Position numbers and translations under genes: made by a program. Source: PALSA-1355 sp031400775 (GTDB taxonomy: Bacteria > Planctomycetota > Planctomycetia > Pirellulales > PALSA-1355). Taken from it: a DNA stretch of 18,177 nucleotides. The stretch is taken from positions 1 through 18,177 of the forward strand of contig JANNQN010000201.1 of assembly GCA_031400775.1 (NCBI GenBank), given 5' to 3'. Of this stretch, positions 1-6,195 are shown one piece after another; position 1 is the first letter of the stretch, and every line of letters begins with the position of its first letter. The notes beneath the pieces are model-generated. The model saw only the letters and a list, made by a program, of their open reading frames with translations. It did not search any database and was not told the origin of the DNA.

Positions 1-96
1 CACCACGTCGCGGGCGAGATCGATGTCATGGAGGATCGTCGAAGCATAACCGATAAGTGCGGATTCATATTCCACCAGGGCCTGTTCGATGAACAT
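1..96 (-). CDS. ECF RNA polymerase sigma factor, N-terminal fragment (runs off left edge)
   Basis: Reading the minus strand from the ATG at 94-96 to the window edge gives 32 uninterrupted codons. They begin MFIEQALVEYESALIGYAS and end ILHDIDLARDVV. The YES-LIGYA-IL-D-D-ARDVV pattern is that of sigma-70 region 2.1-2.2, where extracytoplasmic-function sigma factors continue with QDTFL. Such proteins bind core RNA polymerase and direct it to alternative promoters. Only the first helix is present and the rest lies outside the window. The frame stays open upstream of this ATG (SSPPPFREM), so the true start could be farther up. However, that DNA merges with polA coding sequence by about 118, so the natural start may be missing. 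The family call is fairly confident from the pattern alone; the sub-family cannot be assigned. Confidence 0.7.
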   Translation of the reverse strand, partial: MFIEQALVEYESALIGYASTILHDIDLARDVV

Positions 97-1489
97 CTCC
101 CGGAAGGGTGGGGGTGAAGAATTGATCGGCACGGGCAAGAAGCAGAAGCAGATGGACGAGGTGCCGCTGGCCCAGATCACGCATTACGCGGCCGAAGACG
201 CGGACATCGCGCGGCGGCTGCGGCCGATCCTTGCCGAGCGCTTGAAATCGGCGCAGCTCGACACGCTGTTCGACACGCTCGAGATGCCGCTGGTCGAAGT
301 GCTGGTCGAGCTGGAGTCCAACGGAATCAAGATCGATACCAACGTGTTGGCGGGTTTGAGCGCCAAATACGGCGAAGCGCTGTGCGAGGTGGAACGCGAG
401 ATTTACGCGCTGGCCGGCCGCGAGTTCAATATCGGCTCGCCTAAGCAACTGCAGCAGATTTTGTTCGACGAGCACAAGCTGCCGATGCTGAAGAAGACCA
501 AGACCGGCGGCAGCACCGATGCCGACGTGCTCGAGGACCTGGCCCGTCTGCACCCTCTGCCGGCCAAGATCATCGAGTATCGCCAGTACGCCAAGCTGAA
601 GAATACCTACGTCGACGCGCTGCCTCAGTTGGTGCATCCGCAAACCGGCCGCGTGCATGCATCATTCAATCAGGTCGTGGCGGCCACGGGCCGGCTGAGC
701 TCGCACGATCCCAATCTGCAAAACATTCCGGTGCGCAACCAGCGGGGCCGCGAGATTCGCTCGGCGTTCTTGCCGGGCCAGCCGGGCTGGAAACTGCTGG
801 CAGCCGACTACTCGCAGATCGAACTGCGGGTGCTGGCGCACTTCTCGCAGGACCCGACCCTGTGCGGGGCCTTCGAGCGCGACGAGGACGTGCATGCCCG
901 CGTGGCCAGCGAGGTCTACAACGTGCCGCTGGAGGCGGTGACGGGCGAAATGCGGCGCGGCGCCAAGGCGGTCAATTTTGGCGTGATTTACGGCCAAAGC
1001 CCCTTCGGACTGGCCAAGCAATTGAACATCGATCAGGCCGAGGCGGCACAGTTTATCGACGCCTACTTCGCACGCTATCCGGGGGTGGAGAAATTCCTGA
1101 ATTCTATACTGGAAGCGTGCCCCAAGACCGGTTATGTTAGTACCATCCTCGGCCGGCGACGCGCGATCAGCGGCATTCGAAGCGGCGTGTCTCGCCAGCG
1201 AAACCTACCGGAACGCACAGCGATCAACACGGTCATCCAGGGCTCCGCGGCGGACCTGATCAAGCTGGCAATGATCAACGTCCATCGTCGGCTGCTGCAC
1301 GAAAAATCGGCGGCGCGAATGCTGCTGCAAATCCACGACGAACTAGTCTTCGAAGTCCCCTCAGACGAGTTGCACGGCTTGGCGCAAATCGTAGTCGACG
1401 AAATGTCGCACGTCATGGATCTCACGGTCCCGCTGAAAGTGGATTTGAAGTCGGGAGACAATTGGGCGGATTGCCAGGAGTGGAGTTAA
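89..1489 (+). CDS. polA: DNA polymerase I, C-terminal part (5'-truncated polA)
   Basis: Encodes the polymerase part of family A DNA polymerase I, which fills gaps during repair and Okazaki-fragment maturation. Visible motifs are ELIGTGKKQ near residue 11 and YAAEDAD (end of the 3'-5' exonuclease-like domain), then ATGRLSSHDPNLQNIP. Motif A is DYSQIELR (Asp about 240), motif B is RRGAKAVNFGVIYG (residues 289-302) and motif C is IHDELVFE (Asp about 417). The catalytic aspartates are therefore present. Family members have about 900 or more residues; here only about 457 are polymerase-like, from about 119. The 5' nuclease domain and most of the exonuclease domain are absent. The preceding ATG codon and nine residues (MNISRKGGG) do not resemble PolA, and a TAA at 47-49 closes the frame, so the annotated start is unlikely to be natural. 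Followed 49 bp later by coaE. Confidence 0.93.
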   Translation: MNISRKGGGEELIGTGKKQKQMDEVPLAQITHYAAEDADIARRLRPILAERLKSAQLDTLFDTLEMPLVEVLVELESNGIKIDTNVLAGLSAKYGEALCEVEREIYALAGREFNIGSPKQLQQILFDEHKLPMLKKTKTGGSTDADVLEDLARLHPLPAKIIEYRQYAKLKNTYVDALPQLVHPQTGRVHASFNQVVAATGRLSSHDPNLQNIPVRNQRGREIRSAFLPGQPGWKLLAADYSQIELRVLAHFSQDPTLCGAFERDEDVHARVASEVYNVPLEAVTGEMRRGAKAVNFGVIYGQSPFGLAKQLNIDQAEAAQFIDAYFARYPGVEKFLNSILEACPKTGYVSTILGRRRAISGIRSGVSRQRNLPERTAINTVIQGSAADLIKLAMINVHRRLLHEKSAARMLLQIHDELVFEVPSDELHGLAQIVVDEMSHVMDLTVPLKVDLKSGDNWADCQEWS

Positions 1490-1538
1490 GCAACAGTAAA
1501 GCTAGGCATCGTCGAGACAGGGTTAACAGCGTCGAGAG

Positions 1539-2198
1539 ATGGGTCCAACCAAGATACCGATCGTGGGAATCGTGGGAGGAATCGCCAGCGGCAAGAGCCT
1601 GGTGGCCGCTCACTTGGAGCGCCAGGGCGCCGTCGTGGTGGACGCCGACAAGGTGGCCCATGAGGTGCTAAAGCTGGATGAAGTGAAGGCACTGGCGCTT
1701 GAGCGCTGGGGAGAAACGATTTTCGGCAAGGATGGACAGATCGACCGCCAGGCGCTGGGAAAGATCGTGTTCGGCCCCGCGCCCGACGGCCCGCGGGAAC
1801 TGAAGTACTTGGAGAGCTTGACCCATCCGCGAATCGGAAAGCTGACACTCGAACGGATCGCCCAATTGAGCGAGGAAGCCACGGCGGCGATCGTGTTGGA
1901 CGTGCCGCTGCTGTTCGAAAGCGGATGGAACAAAATTTGCGATAAGACAATTTTCGTCGATGCCGAGCGGACGCTGCGCGAGAGTCGCGCCGCGCTGCGA
2001 GGCTGGACCCCGGAGGACTTTGCCCGCCGCGAGGCGGCCCAGGAATCGCTGGAAGCAAAACGCGCGCTGGCCGACGTGGTGATCGACAACTCGGGAACTC
2101 CACAAGCGACCCAACATCAAATCGACCGCGTCTGGCATTCCTGGTTCGACCGTTCACAGTTCGACGATTCCTTGTTCGACACTTTCGCGCCCCATTAG
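1539..2198 (+). CDS. coaE: Dephospho-CoA kinase
   Basis: Catalyses the last step of coenzyme A synthesis, phosphorylating the ribose 3'-hydroxyl of dephospho-CoA with ATP in the cytosol. The 219-residue product has the Walker A loop GGIASGKS at residues 13-20. It also has the DADKVAHEVL segment that contributes the catalytic Asp, and LDVPLLFESGW with the conserved acidic/lid region, and it ends in the typical VIDNSGTPQATQHQIDRVW stretch. Length is normal for the family (about 200). The ATG at 1539 places the P-loop near the N-terminus as expected. A purine-rich GAGAG lies directly against the start, so the ribosome-binding site is weak. It sits between polA and rho in what looks like one plus-strand cluster. 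Confidence 0.95.
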   Translation: MGPTKIPIVGIVGGIASGKSLVAAHLERQGAVVVDADKVAHEVLKLDEVKALALERWGETIFGKDGQIDRQALGKIVFGPAPDGPRELKYLESLTHPRIGKLTLERIAQLSEEATAAIVLDVPLLFESGWNKICDKTIFVDAERTLRESRAALRGWTPEDFARREAAQESLEAKRALADVVIDNSGTPQATQHQIDRVWHSWFDRSQFDDSLFDTFAPH

Positions 2199-2202
2199 CC
2201 GC

Positions 2203-2208
2203 TACAAT
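2203..2208 (+). promoter_or_regulatory. Possible -10 element of a rho promoter
   Basis: TACAAT lies five bases after the coaE stop codon and matches the vegetative -10 consensus at five of six positions. I see no good -35 at 16-18 bp. If used, it would give a leader of roughly 165 nt ahead of the rho ATG at 2379. Confidence 0.3.
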
Positions 2209-2214
2209 CGTTGC

Positions 2215-2340
2215 ACGTTGCTCGCCGCTCCCCCATGTCGGTCGCTCGTGTCACGCTGATAACCCAAGACAACCACACATCATCGTCCGCCTTCGCTATC
2301 TTTTCATAGGAACCTCTCTCACCCGCCGTTGACGCCTTCT
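2215..2340 (+). promoter_or_regulatory. C-rich, G-poor rho leader (candidate rut-like autoregulatory region)
   Basis: Hand counting positions 2221-2340 gives 49 C and 20 G in 120 bases. C exceeds G about 2.5-fold, unlike the flanking genes. Unstructured C-rich, G-poor RNA is what Rho loads onto (rut sites), and rho of E. coli is known to be autoregulated by attenuation in its leader. That this leader works the same way is inference from composition and position only. Confidence 0.4.
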
Positions 2341-2362
2341 GCGTGTCAGCCAACGACCTTTC

Positions 2363-2367
2363 AGGAG
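2363..2367 (+). promoter_or_regulatory. Ribosome-binding site deciding the rho start
   Basis: AGGAG stands 11 nt before the ATG at 2379. An in-frame GTG at 2343 would add 12 residues but has no Shine-Dalgarno sequence, and this AGGAG would then lie inside the gene. The ATG at 2379 is therefore preferred. Confidence 0.7.
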
Positions 2368-2378
2368 CACTCCGTATC

Positions 2379-3821
2379 ATGTCCGAAATCAAGAGCAGCG
2401 GCGTTCGTAAGCCGACCACTGCCGCCAAGCCGCACGTGCGGACCGACGAATTCCCTCAGGCCCCCGACAGCGAGCCTTTGAGCCTGGCCGAGGAACTGGC
2501 CGACGAGGCCGCCCACTACGGCGACGAGACCCACGACCGCTACGAGCAGATCAAGCAGGGCGACATCCATATCGCCGAGCTGCAACGGATGACGATGCCC
2601 CAATTGATCGAGCAGGCCCGCTCGGAAAACCTCTCCGAGATCACGGGCATCAAGAAGCAGGACCTGATCTTCAAGATCCTCAAGGAGCGGGTCAAGCTGA
2701 ACGGCCTGATGTTCGGCGAAGGGACGCTCGAGATCCTGCCCGACGGTTTCGGCTTTCTGCGCAGTCCCGACTACCACTACCTGTCGTGCCCCGACGACAT
2801 TTACGTTTCACCGAGCCAGATTCGCCGCTTTGGTCTGCGAACCGGGGCCACGGTGTCGGGACAAATCCGCCCGCCCAAAGAGAACGAACGGTATTTCGCG
2901 CTGCTGCGCGTCGAGGCCATCAACTATCAAGATCCCAACCAACTGGCCGAGAAAGTCTTCTTCGACGATCTGACGCCGCTGCACCCCGACAAACGGATCG
3001 TGCTGGAAACCACGGCCGACGAAACGGCCATGCGCGTCGTCGACCTGATCGTGCCGATCGGCTTCGGACAGCGGGGACTGATCGTCAGCCCCCCGCGGGC
3101 CGGCAAGACCATCCTGCTGCAAAAGATGGCCAAGAGCGTGCTGGTCAATCATCCGGACGTGTACGTGATCATGCTGTTGATCGACGAGCGGCCGGAAGAA
3201 GTCACGGACATGGAACGGCAGGTCAAGGGTCCGAACTGCGAAGTCATCAGCTCCACGTTCGACGAGCCGGCCGCGCGACACATTCAAGTTTCCGAGATGG
3301 TGATCGAAAAGGCCAAGCGAATGGTCGAGTACGGCCACGACGTGGTCATTTTCCTGGATTCGATCACGCGGCTGGCACGAGCCTGGAACTCCGAGTGCCC
3401 GCACTCGGGCAAGATCCTCTCGGGCGGCGTCGACGCCAACGCGCTGCAGCGGCCCAAGCGGTTCTTCGGCTCGGCCCGCAAAGTCGAGGAGGGGGGCTCG
3501 CTCACGATTATGGCCACGGCGCTGATCGACACGGGCAGCAAGATGGACGAGGTGATCTTCGAGGAGTTCAAGGGCACCGGCAACCTTGAAATCGTGTTGG
3601 ACCGCAAGCTGGTCGACAAGCGGGTGTGGCCGGCGATCGACATCGGCCGCAGCGGCACGCGTCGCGAGGAGATGTTGATGGATCCCGAGGAGTATCGCCG
3701 CGTGTGCATCTTGCGGCGGGTGCTCAACGACATGAACGGTCCGGACGCCATGGAATTGATGGTCAACCGTTTGCAAAAGACCAAGACCAACGCCGAATTC
3801 CTGATGAGCATGAAGAGTTAG
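2379..3821 (+). CDS. rho: Transcription termination factor Rho
   Basis: Hexameric RNA-dependent ATPase/helicase that releases RNA polymerase from transcripts. The 480-residue product starts with about 65 residues of acidic, low-complexity extension not found in E. coli Rho (419 residues). Next comes the N-terminal RNA-binding region (LQRMTMPQLIEQA onward, about 68-100) and the cold-shock-like fold (GTLEILPDGFGFLRSP about 115-130, YVSPSQIRRFGLRTG). The ATPase core follows, with Walker A PPRAGKT at 238-244, Walker B VVIFLD at 322-327 and the arginine/Q-loop region GGVDANALQRPKRFFGSARKVEEGG. The segment ALIDTGSKMDEVIFEEFKGTGN is almost identical to the family core. Start chosen from the AGGAG at 2363-2367. 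The C-rich leader upstream may be a regulatory target of Rho itself. Confidence 0.97.
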   Translation: MSEIKSSGVRKPTTAAKPHVRTDEFPQAPDSEPLSLAEELADEAAHYGDETHDRYEQIKQGDIHIAELQRMTMPQLIEQARSENLSEITGIKKQDLIFKILKERVKLNGLMFGEGTLEILPDGFGFLRSPDYHYLSCPDDIYVSPSQIRRFGLRTGATVSGQIRPPKENERYFALLRVEAINYQDPNQLAEKVFFDDLTPLHPDKRIVLETTADETAMRVVDLIVPIGFGQRGLIVSPPRAGKTILLQKMAKSVLVNHPDVYVIMLLIDERPEEVTDMERQVKGPNCEVISSTFDEPAARHIQVSEMVIEKAKRMVEYGHDVVIFLDSITRLARAWNSECPHSGKILSGGVDANALQRPKRFFGSARKVEEGGSLTIMATALIDTGSKMDEVIFEEFKGTGNLEIVLDRKLVDKRVWPAIDIGRSGTRREEMLMDPEEYRRVCILRRVLNDMNGPDAMELMVNRLQKTKTNAEFLMSMKS

Positions 3822-3937
3822 CCGGCCGTTCGCCTCGCGGCCCTGATGCTCTGGGGCATTGGCCTCGGCAGAAATTTGGCCCAGCCGGCGGGGCGAGTGA
3901 CAGCGGGACTGGCAGGTTGCGAGCTGGAGATGTGCTG

Positions 3938-3942
3938 AAAGG
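3938..3942 (+). promoter_or_regulatory. Ribosome-binding site supporting a GTG start for ribH
   Basis: AAAGG lies 8 nt before the GTG at 3951. The protein from this GTG begins MPRVFEGNLNDAAGRLGIVVSRYNE, where the first strand of lumazine synthase is expected, so the non-ATG start is credible. Confidence 0.6.
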
Positions 3943-3950
3943 TTATTGCG

Positions 3951-4418
3951 GTGCCACGCGTGTTCGAAGGCAATCTGAACGATGCGGCCGGCCGGCTGGG
4001 GATCGTGGTCTCGCGCTACAACGAATCGATCACCAGCAAGTTGCTGGCCGGCGCGCTGGCAACCTTGGCCGAGCACGGCGTGGGGGACGACCGCGTCGAC
4101 GTGGCTTGGGTGCCCGGGGCGTGGGAGATTCCGCTCGTGGCCCAGCGGATGGCCACTGGCGGACGCTACGCGGCCGTGATTTGCCTGGGCGCCGTGATCC
4201 GCGGCGAGACCACGCACGACGAGCACATCAACCGCGCGGTGAGCATTGGACTGGGCGACCTGGGATTGCACACCGGTGTGCCGGTCTTGTTCGGAGTCTT
4301 GACGTGCAACACGCTCGAGCAGGCGATCCACCGCTCGGGCGGCAACGTAGGCAATAAGGGCAGCGAGTGTGCGTTGGCCGCCTTGGAAATGATCAGTTTG
4401 CTGGCCAAGCTGGCCTGA
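3951..4418 (+). CDS. ribH: 6,7-dimethyl-8-ribityllumazine synthase
   Basis: Penultimate enzyme of riboflavin synthesis. It condenses 5-amino-6-ribitylaminouracil with 3,4-dihydroxy-2-butanone 4-phosphate, and family members often form pentamers or icosahedral shells. The 155 residues match the family length. SRYNESIT (21-28) carries the aromatic residue that stacks on substrate. PGAWEIP is at 55-61, and CLGAVIRGETTHDEHI at 79-93 carries the catalytic His (about 89). FGVLTCNT is at 114-121, and GNKGSECALAALEM follows the phosphate-binding Arg (about 128). It begins with GTG. The gene lies 129 bp after rho and 25 bp before nusB. Riboflavin genes beside nusB are a common bacterial arrangement, which supports both calls. 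No FMN riboswitch is recognisable in the gap. Confidence 0.96.
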   Translation: MPRVFEGNLNDAAGRLGIVVSRYNESITSKLLAGALATLAEHGVGDDRVDVAWVPGAWEIPLVAQRMATGGRYAAVICLGAVIRGETTHDEHINRAVSIGLGDLGLHTGVPVLFGVLTCNTLEQAIHRSGGNVGNKGSECALAALEMISLLAKLA

Positions 4419-4443
4419 GACAAATAAGGGAGTCGGTTTTTCC

Positions 4444-4851
4444 ATGGCGCGTCGTAGTCGAGCCCGAGAGGTTGCGCTGCAGGTCCTCTACCAGGACGAT
4501 TTGAATCCGTCGCACAATCCGGCGGACGACGAGCAGTTCGTGCGCAATCGCTTGAACGCTCCCGAACTGGTCGAGTTCGCCGCCTCGCTGGTGGCGGGCG
4601 TGCGCCAGAATCGGCAGCAGTTGGACGACCGGCTGGCGCAGACGGCCGATCATTGGAGCCTGGAACGGATGGCCGCCACGGACCGCAACGTGCTGCGGCT
4701 GGGGGCCTTCGAAATCCTGCACTCCGAAACGCCCGATCGCGTCGCGATCAACGAGGCGGTGGAGCTGGCCAAGCGCTTCGGCTCCAAGCAGTCGGCTCAG
4801 TTCGTCAACGGCATTCTCGACCGATTGCTGGTGGGCCACGAAAAGTCTTGA
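4444..4851 (+). CDS. nusB: Transcription antitermination factor NusB
   Basis: All-helical RNA-binding protein that, with NusE (ribosomal S10), forms part of the rRNA antitermination complex. The 135-residue product opens with the family signature ARRSRAREVALQVLYQ. It contains LERMAATDRNVLRLGAFEILHSE in the middle and closes with P-RVAINEAVELAKRFGSKQSAQFVNGILDRL, all diagnostic. Length is usual for the family. AAGGGAG at 4426-4432, 11 nt upstream, supports the ATG at 4444. It follows ribH by 25 bp and precedes ftsY by 48 bp, so cotranscription with ribH is likely. A small CCGCC/GGCGG hairpin at 4863-4875 lies after the stop but has no clear T-tract. Confidence 0.96.
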   Translation: MARRSRAREVALQVLYQDDLNPSHNPADDEQFVRNRLNAPELVEFAASLVAGVRQNRQQLDDRLAQTADHWSLERMAATDRNVLRLGAFEILHSETPDRVAINEAVELAKRFGSKQSAQFVNGILDRLLVGHEKS

Positions 4852-4899
4852 CGTTCTCCTTTCCGCCGCTGGCGGCCCTTTCACGGACGGTGTGACACG

Positions 4900-5838
4900 A
4901 TGGGATTGTTCGATAAGCTCAAGCAAGGTCTGAAGAAGACCGCGGCACTGCTCAACACCGACGTTCGCGACCTGTTCAAAAGCCAGGGCCGGCTGGTCGA
5001 CGAAACTTTTCTCGAAGAGCTGCTGGGCATCCTCATCAAGACCGACATGGGAGTGCAATCCGCGCAAGCAATCGTCGACGAGGTGAGCGTCAAGTTCCGG
5101 GCCCGGGTGGTCGAGATCGAGGATCTGCTGGCCAGCGTGAAGATCAAGCTCAAGGAGCTGATGGCGCAGCACGACCAGCCGCTGCGGTTCGCCGCGTCGG
5201 GACCCACCGTAATCATGGTGGCCGGCGTCAACGGAGCCGGAAAGACCACGACCATCGCCAAGCTGGCCAACCTGTTCAAGTCGCAAGGCAAGAGCGTGGT
5301 CTTGGGCGCGGCCGACACGTTTCGGGCGGCGGCGGTCGAGCAATTGACCGTATGGGCCGGCCGGATCGGGGCCGAGATCGTAAAGGGAGAGCCGGGGAGC
5401 GACCCAGCCAGCGTCGCCCACAGGGCGGTGGCCACGGCCATTGAAACGGGCGCCGACGTATGCATTGTCGACACGGCCGGGCGGCTGCAAACCCAGCAAA
5501 ACCTGATGCAGCAGCTCACGAAGATCCACCGCGTCATCGGCAAGCAAATTCCCGAAGCGCCGCACGAGGTGCTGTTGATCCTGGACGCCACGACCGGGCA
5601 GAACGGCATCAGCCAGGCCAAGCACTTTACCGACGCGGTCCAGTGCACCGGTATCGTCCTGGCAAAGCTTGACGGCACGGCCAAGGGGGGCGTCGTGGTC
5701 GCGATCCGTCAACAGGTTGGCCTGCCGGTCAAATACGTGGGCGTCGGCGAGCAACCTGAAGACCTCACCGTGTTTGCCCCCGACGACTTCGTCGACGCGC
5801 TTTTCGCAGACCTGGTAGGGGCCGGCGCCGCGGTCTGA
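4900..5838 (+). CDS. ftsY: Signal recognition particle receptor FtsY
   Basis: SRP-family GTPase at the inner membrane that receives ribosome-nascent chain-SRP complexes and passes them to the translocon. The 312-residue protein has the N domain (MGLFDKLKQGLKKT onward, helical, about 1-95) followed by the G domain. P-loop GVNGAGKTTT is at 109-118. DTFRAAAVEQL and DTAGRLQTQQNLM (G3) follow, then the AKLDGTAKGG (G4-like TKxD) motif and the C-terminal GVGEQPEDLTVFAPDDFVDALF. The long acidic A domain of the E. coli protein is absent; the amphipathic N-terminal MGLFDKLKQGLKK may do the membrane targeting. Ribosome-binding signal is weak (GGACGG). The last gene of the plus-strand housekeeping cluster. 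Confidence 0.96.
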   Translation: MGLFDKLKQGLKKTAALLNTDVRDLFKSQGRLVDETFLEELLGILIKTDMGVQSAQAIVDEVSVKFRARVVEIEDLLASVKIKLKELMAQHDQPLRFAASGPTVIMVAGVNGAGKTTTIAKLANLFKSQGKSVVLGAADTFRAAAVEQLTVWAGRIGAEIVKGEPGSDPASVAHRAVATAIETGADVCIVDTAGRLQTQQNLMQQLTKIHRVIGKQIPEAPHEVLLILDATTGQNGISQAKHFTDAVQCTGIVLAKLDGTAKGGVVVAIRQQVGLPVKYVGVGEQPEDLTVFAPDDFVDALFADLVGAGAAV

Positions 5839-6195
5839 GGCGGCGACGCGATCTTGGAGATGCATGCACCCGCTGGCAGCATGCCCGCCTGCTGGCTCTA
5901 TAGCGCTCCCGGCCGTCGATTTCCGCCCCCCGGCATCTCGAGGGAACTGGGAATTAGGGGCTCCTTTCCCATATAGCCGACAAGCTTTTCCCAGCTTGTC
6001 GGCCAATTGTGCCAGCAAGCTGGAATATGCCGTTCTTGGCGTCAATTCGATTTGGCCGGCAGGTCGATAGCAACAGTGCGGAGCCGATTTGGAGACTAGG
6101 CGGCCTTCCCTACCGCGCTCTGCCGAGTTGAACCAGCCCACCTGAGTGTTCCCAAAAGCACTCAAATTACCGTTGCAAAGGATTGGAGAACGGAT
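5839..6195 (+). other. 357-bp intergenic region / porin leader
   Basis: No convincing protein is encoded. An open frame from 5864 looks random: proline and serine rich, no family pattern. The region holds a perfect 11-bp hairpin at 5976-6003 with a competing partner at 6016-6023. It also has a short G-rich sequence at 5947-5962 that recurs near 14878, and a 6-bp inverted pair TGAGTG/CACTCA at 6143-6148 and 6159-6164. The porin ribosome-binding site TTGGAG lies at 6183-6188, 7 nt before the ATG. No promoter could be placed with confidence. Confidence 0.6.
5976..6003 (+). repeat. Perfect 11-bp inverted repeat (hairpin) between ftsY and the porin gene
   Basis: GCCGACAAGCT (5976-5986) and AGCTTGTCGGC (5993-6003) are exact reverse complements around the 6-nt loop TTTCCC. 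No T-tract follows, so it is not a canonical intrinsic terminator. It may end the ftsY transcript in some other way or act in the porin leader. Confidence 0.7.

Noticed and set aside
3824..3842. GGCCG/CGGCC hairpin after rho as a terminator
   Set aside because: Short stem with a 9-nt loop and no T-run; expected by chance at this GC content.
2808..4445. Minus-strand open frame of 545 codons
   Set aside because: Antisense to rho and ribH, with His/Arg/Asp-rich composition typical of a shadow frame and no recognisable family.
4863..4875. CCGCC-GCT-GGCGG hairpin between nusB and ftsY as a terminator
   Set aside because: Only 5 bp and followed by CCCTTTC, not a T-tract. ftsY more likely continues the same transcript.
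5864..6070. 68-codon plus-strand frame after ftsY
   Set aside because: No ribosome-binding site or family pattern, and it runs through the perfect hairpin at 5976-6003. Best explained as non-coding leader.
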